Position numbers and translations under genes: made by a program
Assembly (NCBI GenBank): GCA_963822955.1
Contig: CAWGJS010000007.1
Coordinates: 496,001-560,000 of the forward strand
DNA: 64,000 nt
Source of the DNA: JAJYUU01 sp963822955
GTDB lineage: Bacteria; Actinomycetota; Actinomycetes; Streptosporangiales; Streptosporangiaceae
Direction of reading: 5' to 3'
Shown here: piece by piece, positions 20,182 to 28,473 of the stretch
Position numbering within the stretch: position 1 is the stretch's first letter
Layout of the letters: the number at the start of each line of letters is the position of its first letter
Notes under the pieces: model-generated
Seen by the model: only the letters and a program-made list of their open reading frames with translations
Told to the model about the DNA's origin: nothing
The model's database searches: none

Positions 20182-20406
20182 GTACACCGGTCCATCCGCG
20201 CTCGTTGACCTTGCCGCATATGCCGCCGAGGCCAATGCCGCCAAAGTTCGTCCACGGTCAGCGTGACCTGCCGAAGGCCGGGCCGACCAGGTCGCATGAC
20301 CAGGATCGGGACGACGCAAGCCGCCGCCGACGAGGCGGACGACAAAAGCCGGCGCTGAGGACTCTGCCTGCCGCTGAGACTCCGCGCCTCAGCCGAGCAT
20401 GGCATG

Positions 20407-20422
20407 GACTGAATGTTCAGTC
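20407..20422. promoter_or_regulatory. TetR-type operator, copy 3
   Basis: GACTGAATGTTCAGTC is the same 7-bp inverted repeat with the two central bases exchanged. It lies upstream of the leftward DadA-like gene. On that strand TTGACT overlaps the palindrome as a possible -35; the matching -10 is poor. Confidence 0.75.
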
Positions 20423-20541
20423 AAGTAGCGGCTGGGGATCCTGCGCGGGGGCGTTCGCGGGCTGCCGCGACGGCGCGAGGCGACGGCCGCTCGCCGCGAC
20501 CGCCGCCTCGTTACCCGCCTCTGCGGGCGCTAGCGCCTCTG

Positions 20542-20697
20542 CTAGCTGTGGCGAGCCCATCGGCCGCGATGCTTAGACATGCCCATGCCCATGCCGCGCT
20601 TGTGCATGTCGTCGCTCCGCATGCGCATCATGCTCCTCATCGTGAGCATGGCCGCGCACACAGCCACGATCGCCATCATGGCCTTCATGAAGCTCAT
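20542..20697 (-). CDS. 51-residue methionine-rich membrane microprotein
   Basis: An ATG at 20697 with a strong Shine-Dalgarno (GGGGGAGGG, 9 bases before it) opens a 51-codon frame ending in TAG at 20542. Residues 4-21 form a hydrophobic helix (MKAMMAIVAVCAAMLTM). The rest is basic and His/Met-rich, ending with GMGMGMSKH and a short Arg tail. Thirteen of 51 residues are methionine. It resembles the single-span small proteins common in actinobacteria. The M-x-M run could bind copper or another soft metal, which is inference. It lies between two operators of the TetR regulon (20407 and 20889) and reads toward the DadA-like gene. Confidence 0.6.
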   Translation of the reverse strand: MSFMKAMMAIVAVCAAMLTMRSMMRMRSDDMHKRGMGMGMSKHRGRWARHS

Positions 20698-20859
20698 GAG
20701 CGGATTCCCTCCCCCGATGTCCTACATGCCCCGGTCGTGCAATTCGGCCTAGCCGGAGCGGTCTCCGGCCGGCACGACGGTGCTGTAGATCAATCCGGCA
20801 GATACCCGGCGGCCTCGCCCGACAAACTGAGACCACGCCGTCGCCCGCCGACCCGGGCA

Positions 20860-20888
20860 TTGGAAAGCCACTCCATTACCCCTACAAT
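20860..20888 (+). promoter_or_regulatory. Promoter of the acyl-CoA dehydrogenase gene
   Basis: TTGGAA (20860-20865), a 17-base spacer and TACAAT (20883-20888) form one of the best -35/-10 pairs in the window. The -10 abuts the operator at 20889, so repressor binding would cover the transcription start. Confidence 0.6.
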
Positions 20889-20904
20889 GACTGAACATTC
20901 AGTT
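20889..20904. promoter_or_regulatory. TetR-type operator, copy 4
   Basis: GACTGAACATTCAGTT lies directly downstream of the TACAAT -10 box and 74 bases before the acyl-CoA dehydrogenase ATG. It differs from copy 1 only in the last base. Confidence 0.8.
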
Positions 20905-20978
20905 AAACCAGGTCCCGCCTGCGGCTGGGTTCAGCCGGCGTCAGGCCAGGACCAGCTCGCGAAGGAGCACCGGGCGCG

Positions 20979-22145
20979 ATGTACGGATTGTCAGAAGAGG
21001 ACCTGCAGATCCAGGCTCGCGCCCGCGCCTTCGCCGATGAACTGATCCCGTTCGAGGTCGAGGCTGAGATGAACGGCGGCGACCTCCCCAAGGACGTCGT
21101 CGCCGCACACAAGGCCAGGGCCATGGAGCTCGGGCTGTACGCCACCAACATGCCGAGGGAACTTGGCGGCCAGGGCTCCACCTGCATCCAGCAGGTCCTG
21201 GTCCAGGAACAAGTCGGTCGCGTGACCAATGCGCTGGCATGGGTGGTGGCCACTCCCCCGTCCTGGCTGCCCGGCGTTGCCACGCCGCACCAGCTTGAGA
21301 AGTTCGTCCTGCCGACGGTTCGCGGCGAACGCGAGGAGTGCTACGCGATCACCGAGGAGGGCGCCGGCTCAGACGTCGACGGTATCGTCGCCACCGCGCG
21401 CCGTGACGGCGATGAGTACGTGCTGAACGGCGAGAAATGGCACGTCACGTCGTACAACTCAGCCGACTACGCGTTCTTCCAGGGCAAGCTCGTCGGCGGC
21501 GAGCACGACGGCGAGCACGCAATGTTCATGGTCGATCTGCCCAGTCCCGGCATCACCGTGGTCCGGACTCCCGCCTACACGCACACCATCAGCCATCATC
21601 ATCCGATCGTCGACTTCCGCGACGTGCGCGTGCCTGCCAGTCATCTTGTCGGCGCCGAGGGCGACGGGATGAGCTTCGCCTACGAGTGGTTCCGGTTCGA
21701 GCGGATGATGGTGGCCGCCCGCTGCCTGGGTGGCGCCCAGCGACTCGTCGAGGAGATCACCCCCTTCGCGAAGGAACGGGCTGTCCAGGGCAAGCCGATT
21801 GCCAGCCTTGGCGCCATCCAGGCGATGCTCGCCGACTGCCTGACCGAGCTGTTTGCCGCCCGGTCGATGGTGTACGAGGTTGCCCGCGGCGTTGACGCCT
21901 GCGCCGACGTCAAGGTGCAGCACGCCCAGTGCTCGATGGCCAAGCTGTACGCGTCCGAGATGGCGGGGCGGGTAGCCGACCGGGCCGTGCAGATATTCGG
22001 CGGCCGCGGGTACATGCGGGAGAACGTGGCCGAGCGGCTCTTCCGCGAGCTTCGCGTCGAGCGGATCTGGGAAGGCACCAGCGAGGTTCAGCGGTCCATC
22101 ATCGCCGACCAGATGATCAAGCGCGGGCCCCGCTCCCTGGCCTGA
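20979..22145 (+). CDS. Acyl-CoA dehydrogenase
   Basis: An intact 388-residue flavoenzyme that introduces a double bond between C2 and C3 of an acyl-CoA and passes electrons to electron-transfer flavoprotein. Visible family signatures are CYAITEEGAGSDV (FAD and substrate loop), FNGEKW-type VLNGEKWHVTSYN, and the C-terminal IFGGRGYMRENVAERLFREL. The segment RIWEGTSEVQR carries the glutamate that serves as the catalytic base in many members. Its promoter contains an operator of the TetR regulon, so it probably oxidises the acyl-CoA made by the ADP-forming synthetase. The chain length cannot be read from sequence. It stands alone as a transcription unit, followed in the same direction by the PPOX gene. 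Confidence 0.92.
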   Translation: MYGLSEEDLQIQARARAFADELIPFEVEAEMNGGDLPKDVVAAHKARAMELGLYATNMPRELGGQGSTCIQQVLVQEQVGRVTNALAWVVATPPSWLPGVATPHQLEKFVLPTVRGEREECYAITEEGAGSDVDGIVATARRDGDEYVLNGEKWHVTSYNSADYAFFQGKLVGGEHDGEHAMFMVDLPSPGITVVRTPAYTHTISHHHPIVDFRDVRVPASHLVGAEGDGMSFAYEWFRFERMMVAARCLGGAQRLVEEITPFAKERAVQGKPIASLGAIQAMLADCLTELFAARSMVYEVARGVDACADVKVQHAQCSMAKLYASEMAGRVADRAVQIFGGRGYMRENVAERLFRELRVERIWEGTSEVQRSIIADQMIKRGPRSLA

Positions 22146-22196
22146 GATCTCATCGATCGCGCTCCGCCTCTGGCCATGCGCCCTACGATGAGCCTC

Positions 22197-22598
22197 ATGG
22201 CCATCAGCGATGAAAAGTACGTCTCATCGACGACGTACCGAAAGTCCGGTGCCGCAGTGCCGACGCCGACCTGGATTGTGCCGCTGGATGCCGGCCGAGT
22301 TGGTTTCTGGACCTCGTCGGCGTCCGGGAAGTTCAAGCGGCTGCGCAACAACCCGAAGATCACCCTGCAGCCGTCGGACGCTCGCGGCCGCGTGAAAGCC
22401 GGGACGACCGCTGTCGAGGGGGCAGTTGAGCTGGTCCGCTCGGGCGCGGACTTCGACGCAGTGCAGAGCAAGGTGCGCGCGAAGTACGGCTTCATGGTCG
22501 GGATGTCGAAGTTTTTCAACACGCTCGGACACCTGGGCAGGGGCCCGTTCCCCTACGGCGACGTCGGCGTCGTGATCACGCTGTCCGATCACGACTAG
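22197..22598 (+). CDS. PPOX-class F420-dependent oxidoreductase-like protein
   Basis: About 133 residues with the split beta-barrel pattern of the F420/FMN-binding PPOX family (TIGR03666 or Rv2061-like). The start YVSSTTYRKSGAAVPTPTW, the GFWTSSASGKFKRLRNNPKI stretch and the later GRVKAGTTAVEGAVEL are characteristic. It probably reduces a small substrate with reduced F420 or binds a flavin-like cofactor. ATGs at 22176, 22188 and 22197 are all in frame; the last gives the usual family length, but no clear Shine-Dalgarno decides it. It lies 51 bases after the acyl-CoA dehydrogenase and could be co-transcribed with it. Confidence 0.8.
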   Translation: MAISDEKYVSSTTYRKSGAAVPTPTWIVPLDAGRVGFWTSSASGKFKRLRNNPKITLQPSDARGRVKAGTTAVEGAVELVRSGADFDAVQSKVRAKYGFMVGMSKFFNTLGHLGRGPFPYGDVGVVITLSDHD

Positions 22599-22609
22599 GC
22601 GATCTTCGC

Positions 22610-22623
22610 GCTGCCGCGGCAGC
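22610..22623. terminator. Short palindrome between convergent genes
   Basis: GCTGCCGCGGCAGC is a perfect 14-bp palindrome 11 bases after the PPOX stop and before the leftward membrane protein ends. It is a weak terminator candidate. Confidence 0.3.
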
Positions 22624-22674
22624 CAAGGCCAGCTCTGCGCGTCCGGATGCGCAGCCGTCCCGCCCGGACCGGCG

Positions 22675-23421
22675 CTAGCTGGCGAAGGGGCCGGAAGGTC
22701 CGTACGGTCCCGGACCGCCGGAGGAACCCCAGTTCCCGGAGGGTCCGCTTGCCGCGCCAGTCGGAACGCCGCTGGAGAGCCGGAAGTACATCAGCGTGCT
22801 GACGACCGCGATGAAGGGCGCGACCAGCGTGCCACCGATCACCGAGCTCAGGAACTGGCGGAGGAAGTAGGGCAGCGGTGAGAAGGCCAGCCCGAGCACG
22901 ATGTCGACGGCGAACAGGATCAGGAACACCATGAACAGGATGCCGAACACATTCCAGAAATAGCCTCGGACGAGCTGCCAGCTGCGGCCGAACGAGGCAA
23001 GCGGAGCTGTCCCCTCCAGCACGATGGCCGGCACGATCAGGCACCAGATGGTGATCAGGAACAGTCCCGGAATGATGAGGATGACGAGGCCGATGCCGAT
23101 CGCAATGCCCGCCAGGATGCCCGCGATGGCCACCGGCCCGATCAAGGGCACGGCAGCTGAGAGCGTCTGCCCCACCGACAAGTCCACTCTGCCATCCCGG
23201 ACGTCCTGCACAGCCTTGATGAGCGCCGCCGTCAGCAGGAACTCCGCCACGAATGTCACTATGGCGCCGAGCAGGACGCCAACGAATCCACCAACCAGTT
23301 GCAGAGCCGCCGACACGACCGCGGCGATCACAAAGACGATCAGGGCGATCGTCAGCAAATGGCGGGCATATCTCCGGTAGAGCTGCCACGACTCACTCAG
23401 GACGCCAGCTAGCGGACTCAT
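22675..23421 (-). CDS. Multi-pass membrane protein, GPDPase-membrane-domain-like
   Basis: About 248 residues with five or six hydrophobic segments. It begins SPLAGVLSESWQLYRRYARHLL, a pattern seen in the glycerophosphodiesterase-type membrane domain and related actinobacterial proteins. The tail is a flexible Gly/Pro/Ser segment (GNWGSSGGPGPYGPSGPFAS). The ATG at 23421 is chosen because it starts the family-like sequence; the longer frame to 23499 is possible. Function unknown. The residues of a phosphodiesterase active site are not present. Confidence 0.65.
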   Translation of the reverse strand: MSPLAGVLSESWQLYRRYARHLLTIALIVFVIAAVVSAALQLVGGFVGVLLGAIVTFVAEFLLTAALIKAVQDVRDGRVDLSVGQTLSAAVPLIGPVAIAGILAGIAIGIGLVILIIPGLFLITIWCLIVPAIVLEGTAPLASFGRSWQLVRGYFWNVFGILFMVFLILFAVDIVLGLAFSPLPYFLRQFLSSVIGGTLVAPFIAVVSTLMYFRLSSGVPTGAASGPSGNWGSSGGPGPYGPSGPFAS

Positions 23422-23609
23422 GGCCCGGATGTTAGCGGAAAAATGGGCAGGCACGCCGACAATGGCAAAAACCAGGGCATTAGTTAGCGCGCCGTTCACC
23501 GTGCTGGCCGGCCGGCAGTGCCGCCGCTACCTTCGGACCCGGCCGGGGCCAGGCAGTCGCCACTGGGCGGCCCCGATGCATCGCCGGGCGGGCGTCCGGC
23601 CGGGACCTG

Positions 23610-24098
23610 TCAGCCGGGAAGGCTTGCTTCGATGGCCGAGACCAGCTCGGGCGCGTCCGGTGCCGTCAGCGGACGGAATCGCGCCACAACGGCGCCGTCC
23701 GGACCGACCAGGAACTTCTCGAAGTTCCACTGAATGTCGCCTGCTTGCCCCCCAGTATCGGCGGTCTCTGTTAGCTCGGCGTAGATCGGATGCCGGTCCG
23801 GCCCGTTAACGTCGATCTTCTCGAACATCGGGAAGCTCACGCCGTAGGTCGTCGAGCAGAACTCGGCAATCTCCTCGGCACTGCCCGGCTCCTGCCCGCC
23901 GAACTGGTTGCACGGAAAGCCGACGACCGAGAAGCCGCGGTCCGCGAACTGCTTCTGCAGCTCCTCCAGTCCCGTGTACTGAGGCGTCAGGCCGCATTTG
24001 GAAGCGACGTTCACGACCAGCAGTGTCTTGTCGCCCAGGTCACTGAGCGACGACAGCTGGCCAGCCAGGGTGTTCACGGGAATATCGCGCAAGCTCAC
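23610..24098 (-). CDS. Glutathione peroxidase family thiol peroxidase
   Basis: An intact 162-residue peroxidase. The peroxidatic Cys35 is in VNVASKCGLTPQY. The other catalytic-tetrad segments FPCNQFGGQEPG and WNFEKFLV are present, and Cys81 could be a resolving cysteine. Bacteria of this group usually reduce these enzymes with thioredoxin rather than glutathione. The GTG at 24098 is preceded by GAGGAC at proper spacing and removes an unlikely 43-residue extension. It is monocistronic, bounded on the upstream side by a terminator hairpin. It probably defends against lipid or hydrogen peroxide, useful next to several flavin oxidases. Confidence 0.9.
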   Translation of the reverse strand: MSLRDIPVNTLAGQLSSLSDLGDKTLLVVNVASKCGLTPQYTGLEELQKQFADRGFSVVGFPCNQFGGQEPGSAEEIAEFCSTTYGVSFPMFEKIDVNGPDRHPIYAELTETADTGGQAGDIQWNFEKFLVGPDGAVVARFRPLTAPDAPELVSAIEASLPG

Positions 24099-24300
24099 GT
24101 CAAAGTCCTCACGGTCGTAGGGTGCCCGCCGTGCGTCGGCCGCCGGCATTCGCACACAACACCCCGCGGACCGGAGATATGCCGGATCCGGAATGCCCGG
24201 CGGCTGGATCCGTGCGCCGGGCGTCATGCGGCGACGCCACCGGTGGTTCCGGACGATCAGCGTCCGGGATGTCGCCTACGGCTGCGGCGGCAGTTGCTTC

Positions 24301-24336
24301 GTCTGGGCGGCCCGGCTGATGACGGGTCGCCCAGAC
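24301..24336 (-). terminator. Hairpin after the acylase gene
   Basis: GTCTGGGCGGCCCG and CGGGTCGCCCAGAC pair over 14 bp with one wobble around an 8-base loop. It lies between the leftward acylase (ends 24363) and the leftward peroxidase, where a terminator is expected. Confidence 0.6.
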
Positions 24337-24362
24337 GTCAGCGCTGCGGTGATGCCGGTGCC

Positions 24363-26807
24363 TCAGGTATTAAGCACCAGGGTCGTCGTGCCCTTCAGCG
24401 CGGTCACCTGCTTGGCCGTGTAGGCAAAGGGCACCCACTTCTTCTTCGAGTAGAGCTTGGTCATGGTGGCGTAGTACGGCGACGCCGGATTTGTCGCCTG
24501 CGAGTAGGTGACAATGCCCTCCGAGACCGGGCCACCGCGGGTCAGTTCCGTCGTCATGACCAGCGACGAGCCATCACCGACCTCGCCGTAGTCGCCGGGC
24601 AGGAAGGGATCGTTGGTTCCCAGGCTTGCATAGATGGCGTTGAAGCATCCCGTGTCGCAGCCGTGGATCGGGATGACGGCGCTTCCCTTGGTCGAATGCT
24701 GGACCTGGCCATAGGAAGCCCCGAGCGCAATGTGCTGCGCCCTGAGGTCGGTGACTGCGGTGGCGAGCTGTCTGAGGATCTGCCGGTTGACGGTTCTGTT
24801 AGATGTATCCAGCCCGCTAGGCGTGGTCAGCGGGTGCTTCACGGAGAAGGGAACCTTCCAGAACGTTTCTGGGAAGCCGAGGTTGTACCACGTCTCGAAT
24901 AGCCAGCCACCTGAAGCGTTCAGGTCGCCGTTCTCGTGCTTCTCGTACTTGCGGAGCGCGCTGCACGCATGCAGCAGGTTCACCTCGGCGCCGTTCGCCG
25001 CTTTGCGATCCGGCGATGTCCAGCAGGCGTGAACGAGCGGTTTCAAGACGAGCTCGGCCGCCAGCGAGCGATCGTTCTCCCACATGGCCTGGAGCGTCGG
25101 GATCGTGAACTTCGGCTTGCCAAGACCGTCCGTGCCCTTCACGCGCTCGGCAATCATCTCGTTGCCAAGGCGGGTACGAAGGCCCTGCTCGACATCGACT
25201 GGGCCGATGATCGGTGAGAAGGCCTTGAACGGATGGCTCGGGTTCGCGAGCCAGTAGGAGTCATTGGAGTTCTCGACGTAATCAGTCCGGATCGTGTGCG
25301 GCTCCTCATTTGCCGAGAGGATCCCCTTGACCGGCGTGGCATTGGCGCTTACCCAGTCGCAGCTTGCCTTTGATCCGTTGAGAGTAACGAGGCCCGCTTC
25401 CAGGTACACGAGCTCGGGGATGCCGGGCGGGATGCACTTATTGATCAGAGCCTTGGTGACTCCAGGCGTGTTGCCGACATCGCCGTAAAGGACGTGGCCG
25501 GTCTTATCGGCCGCGATCGTGTTGAAGGTCGGGATAGCCAGGTACTTCGACTCCACGCTCAGCAGGTCGCGCACAGAGGTCGCCCGGCCCATCTCGAAGT
25601 ACTGATTCGCCGCCCGCATCTCGTCACCAAAGTTGACGTCGTGGAGTGCGTAGGCCGTCGTCTTGGTCCAGGAGTAACTCGCCGGCGGCAGAATCATGAC
25701 CGTACCGAACTGCGTGTTGTAAAAGGTGTGCTGGACTGTGCCGCTGCCCGTGTTGACGCTCACCGTCTCAGTTTTCATCGGGATGGTCTTGCCGTTCACG
25801 ACGTAGCTGGTCGGGTCTCCCTTCGCCAGCTTGAGCTGAACGATCGTGAATCGCATCGACGTCGAGACGGTGTGCGTCCAGGCCAGGTCAGAGTTGAATC
25901 CGATGCCGACGAACGGGAAGCCCATGAGCGTCCCGCCCTCCACGTCATATTGCCCGGGCACATCGAGCTGCTCAGCATAGAAGCGCTCTGTCCCGTACCA
26001 GGGGAAGTGCGGGTTGGCAAGCACCATCCCGTCCCCATGCTGGGTGTCCTTGGAGCCGATCCCGATGCCGTTCGAGCCGCTGGACGAGCTTCCGTCCTCG
26101 ACAAGGCTGCGCAGCGATCGCAGGCCGGAGCGGCTCGGGCTCACGTGAGACTGCGCCGAGCCGGTGCTGGCAGTGGGTGACGGCGGTGCAGCGGCATCCT
26201 CAAAGGGGATGAACTGCTGGCTCGATGCCTCCGTCGCGATCTGGATCCCGCGGAGAAACATGTCTTCCAGCGTGATGGGACGTACCCATGGCTGGCCAGC
26301 ACAGGCGGGGTCCGTCAGGTCACCCGAGGCGAGGAAGGCGTTATAGCCGGCCACGTAGCCTTGGTAGAGATGCAGTACCTGGGGAAGGGGACCTACCGGC
26401 GGCTTGGCCTTCATCTGCGACTGGAAGAGCCCGGAGCCCTTGACCTGCTGCCAGAACAGATCGGAGTCGAGGTTCGTCGGGTCGACGCCCGCGGAGTAAT
26501 TCACAGCGAGGTTGTCCGGTCCGAAGTACTGCGACCGGTCGCCGTTCACAGTCACGAAGTCCTGGGCCAGGGTGCAGAAATTGCCCTCGGCGAAGGTCCA
26601 GGCTTCACCGTAGCCAAGCGAGAAGAAGTTCGAGGCCGTGATGTGCGGGATGCCAGCCGAATCGGTAACGATCTTCACCTGACTCGGCGACAGTCCTCCC
26701 GGACTGCTGGCTGTCCCTGCTGCAGCCGCGCCGCCCGCGGCGGAGAGTGCCAGAGCCGCCATCAACGGGAGCGCGATACCTACGCTGAGGACACTGCGAA
26801 CCTTCAT
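24363..26807 (-). CDS. Secreted penicillin/AHL-acylase family Ntn-hydrolase
   Basis: An 814-residue precursor with a clear signal peptide (MKVRSVLSVGIALPLMAALA). The N-terminal alpha-chain part is followed by a low-complexity Ser/Pro spacer (residues about 205-243), then GSNGIGIG, in which Ser245 is the likely new N-terminal nucleophile after self-cleavage. Downstream are HGDGMVLANPHFPWYG and GFNSDLAWTHTVSTSMRF, typical of the aculeacin A/penicillin V-type acylase subfamily that includes acyl-homoserine-lactone acylases. It would hydrolyse an amide bond outside the cell, for example in a lactone signal or lipopeptide antibiotic; which one cannot be told. The ATG at 26807 has GGGGAG upstream. 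It is unlike its neighbours in role and is not preceded by the regulon operator. Confidence 0.88.
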   Translation of the reverse strand: MKVRSVLSVGIALPLMAALALSAAGGAAAAGTASSPGGLSPSQVKIVTDSAGIPHITASNFFSLGYGEAWTFAEGNFCTLAQDFVTVNGDRSQYFGPDNLAVNYSAGVDPTNLDSDLFWQQVKGSGLFQSQMKAKPPVGPLPQVLHLYQGYVAGYNAFLASGDLTDPACAGQPWVRPITLEDMFLRGIQIATEASSQQFIPFEDAAAPPSPTASTGSAQSHVSPSRSGLRSLRSLVEDGSSSSGSNGIGIGSKDTQHGDGMVLANPHFPWYGTERFYAEQLDVPGQYDVEGGTLMGFPFVGIGFNSDLAWTHTVSTSMRFTIVQLKLAKGDPTSYVVNGKTIPMKTETVSVNTGSGTVQHTFYNTQFGTVMILPPASYSWTKTTAYALHDVNFGDEMRAANQYFEMGRATSVRDLLSVESKYLAIPTFNTIAADKTGHVLYGDVGNTPGVTKALINKCIPPGIPELVYLEAGLVTLNGSKASCDWVSANATPVKGILSANEEPHTIRTDYVENSNDSYWLANPSHPFKAFSPIIGPVDVEQGLRTRLGNEMIAERVKGTDGLGKPKFTIPTLQAMWENDRSLAAELVLKPLVHACWTSPDRKAANGAEVNLLHACSALRKYEKHENGDLNASGGWLFETWYNLGFPETFWKVPFSVKHPLTTPSGLDTSNRTVNRQILRQLATAVTDLRAQHIALGASYGQVQHSTKGSAVIPIHGCDTGCFNAIYASLGTNDPFLPGDYGEVGDGSSLVMTTELTRGGPVSEGIVTYSQATNPASPYYATMTKLYSKKKWVPFAYTAKQVTALKGTTTLVLNT

Positions 26808-26996
26808 GCAATCCCGCTCCCCGCTGAGCCCAGGCAAGTCCGATTCGCATACCGTACGGCGTTCGGTACTGATTTTCTAGGCCTAGCGCGATCGCGCGAT
26901 GGACCGGAACCCATGCGGGTTCCGTCACGGCTGATGGCTGCGACGGCGATGAGGGCACAATCGCTGGCTGGGCCGCCTCAAATCGGAGCTGATGAC

Positions 26997-27254
26997 GTGA
27001 ACCCGCTGACGTTTAGCGCGTTTCACCTTGTTGAGCGCCGGGACCTGGGGATCCACCGGCACACCGCTCTGCTGCGGACGCTGCGCCGTTTCGGACTTGA
27101 CCTTTACCTCGGGCGCACGGCGGGCGCGAACAACCCAGAGCCCGGGTACGTGGTACGGCTGGGCGCTCAGCTAGCCCTGCAGGCCAACCTGGGGTTCATG
27201 ATCGTCGCCCTGGTGCTTGTGCTGGCGCTGCCCAGGGCGATTCCGGACCATTAG
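26997..27254 (+). CDS. Small single-span membrane protein, unknown
   Basis: An 85-residue frame starting with GTG at 26997 and preceded by GGAG at 8 bases. The N-terminal 60 residues are soluble and Arg-rich (HRHTALLRTLRRFGLDLYLG). The C-terminal third is a hydrophobic helix (LGFMIVALVLVLALP) ending in a short tail, so it may be tail-anchored. I do not recognise the family. It is divergent from the acylase and convergent with the Rieske oxygenase. The 26808-26996 gap before it should hold both promoters, but I see no confident boxes. Confidence 0.5.
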   Translation: MNPLTFSAFHLVERRDLGIHRHTALLRTLRRFGLDLYLGRTAGANNPEPGYVVRLGAQLALQANLGFMIVALVLVLALPRAIPDH

Positions 27255-27273
27255 CGCCTGGCTGGCGCCGCAG

Positions 27274-28473
27274 TTAGCTAGCGACGGTCGCGACGGCCGG
27301 CTGGTCGTGCCAGGCCAGCCGGCCGGTGTAGCCGCGGCCAACCTGCGTAACGAACTGGTAGACGGCGTCCTCGTCGGGCGAGAGCGGGCCGGGCACGGCG
27401 TGCTCGGAGCTCAGCCCGCGCTGCACGGATTCGCAAGCGCCCCAGTCCTGCTGGTTGGTGATGTCCCAGAATTCCACTGCGTAGCCGGGGTCAAAATCCG
27501 CCCGCTCCAGCGCCTCCGGCGCGAACGCCCAGCTGCACTCGATCAGCGTGCGATCGGCGGCGAGCGGGGTGAGAACGTGTGTCATGACGTAGTCCGGGTG
27601 CAGGCTGAGCAGCACGTTCGGGAAGATGTTGAGGTAGATGACGGTGCGCAGGCCGGTGGCATCGAGCCCGCGGAGCGGAACGCCGAGGCTGGCGCCGTCC
27701 AGCGACATCGTGTCCATGCCGTCGCGCAGGTCCATCCAGCCGCCGACCCACGGCCCGGCCGGCTGGTAGTTCTCGCCGCTCTTCGGCGGGCTTACCTTGC
27801 ACAGCTCCGGGTGGATCATCGGGCAGTGGTAGCACTCGTGGTAGTTCTCCGTGAGGATCTTCCAGTTCGAGGCCGCATCGTAGGAGTGGCAGCCTGCGAC
27901 GACGAGCCGTTCTGGCTCGTAAGGCGCGACCAGTTCGTCCAGATCGGCCAGCGCGGCTTCCATCGGCGCGGCCGTGCCCGAGCCGTCCACGAAGATCAGT
28001 CCGTGCCAGTTCGTCACCGGCAGCTCGATCAGACCCCACTTGGAATCGTCGAAGCCGGCGGTGCCCTTGAAGCCCTTGGCGGCCTTCAGGCTGCCGTCCA
28101 GCTCAAACGTCCAGGAGTGGTACGGGCAGACGATCGACGGGCGCTGCGCTGAGACGCCGCAGGGAAGCAGCTCGTGGCCTCGGTGCCGGCAGGTATTGGC
28201 GAACGCGTGCAGCGTTCCTGCATCATCGCGGCTCAGCAGCACGCTGCCGGCGCCGACGGTAACTGCTCGCTGGTCACCAGGGTTCGCCACCTCGGAAGCG
28301 AAGCCGACGCAGCTCCAGCCGCCGTCGAAGAAGTGCTTTTGCTCCCAGGCAAAGACCGCGGGATCAACGTAGGCGCCGCGGGGCAGCATCCGGCTCTCGC
28401 CGAATGGCCGCAGCGACTCCGCGAGGGCAGCTGGGTTGACGGGGGCAGGCGGAACCACACGCTGACTGACCAT
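27274..28473 (-). CDS. Rieske non-haem iron oxygenase, alpha subunit
   Basis: An intact 399-residue oxygenase. The Rieske [2Fe-2S] ligands are C95-R-H97 and C116-P-Y-H119. The catalytic iron site has ENYHECYHCPMIHP, with His216 and His221 as ligands and the bridging Asp in NQQDWGACE. Overall it resembles the group that includes glycine-betaine, choline and carnitine monooxygenases rather than classical arene dioxygenases. It needs a reductase that is not encoded in this window. The ATG at 28473 lies inside a regulon operator, 7 bases from a -10 box, so the mRNA is probably leaderless. With the importer and amine oxidases, it suggests breakdown of a quaternary ammonium or N-methyl compound; this is inference. 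Confidence 0.9.
   Translation of the reverse strand: MVSQRVVPPAPVNPAALAESLRPFGESRMLPRGAYVDPAVFAWEQKHFFDGGWSCVGFASEVANPGDQRAVTVGAGSVLLSRDDAGTLHAFANTCRHRGHELLPCGVSAQRPSIVCPYHSWTFELDGSLKAAKGFKGTAGFDDSKWGLIELPVTNWHGLIFVDGSGTAAPMEAALADLDELVAPYEPERLVVAGCHSYDAASNWKILTENYHECYHCPMIHPELCKVSPPKSGENYQPAGPWVGGWMDLRDGMDTMSLDGASLGVPLRGLDATGLRTVIYLNIFPNVLLSLHPDYVMTHVLTPLAADRTLIECSWAFAPEALERADFDPGYAVEFWDITNQQDWGACESVQRGLSSEHAVPGPLSPDEDAVYQFVTQVGRGYTGRLAWHDQPAVATVAS

Noticed and set aside
20573..20860. A 95-codon leftward frame overlapping the methionine-rich gene
   Set aside because: Its product is a His/Arg/Gly/Asp-rich shadow. The overlapping 51-codon frame has the strong ribosome site, a membrane helix and sensible composition.
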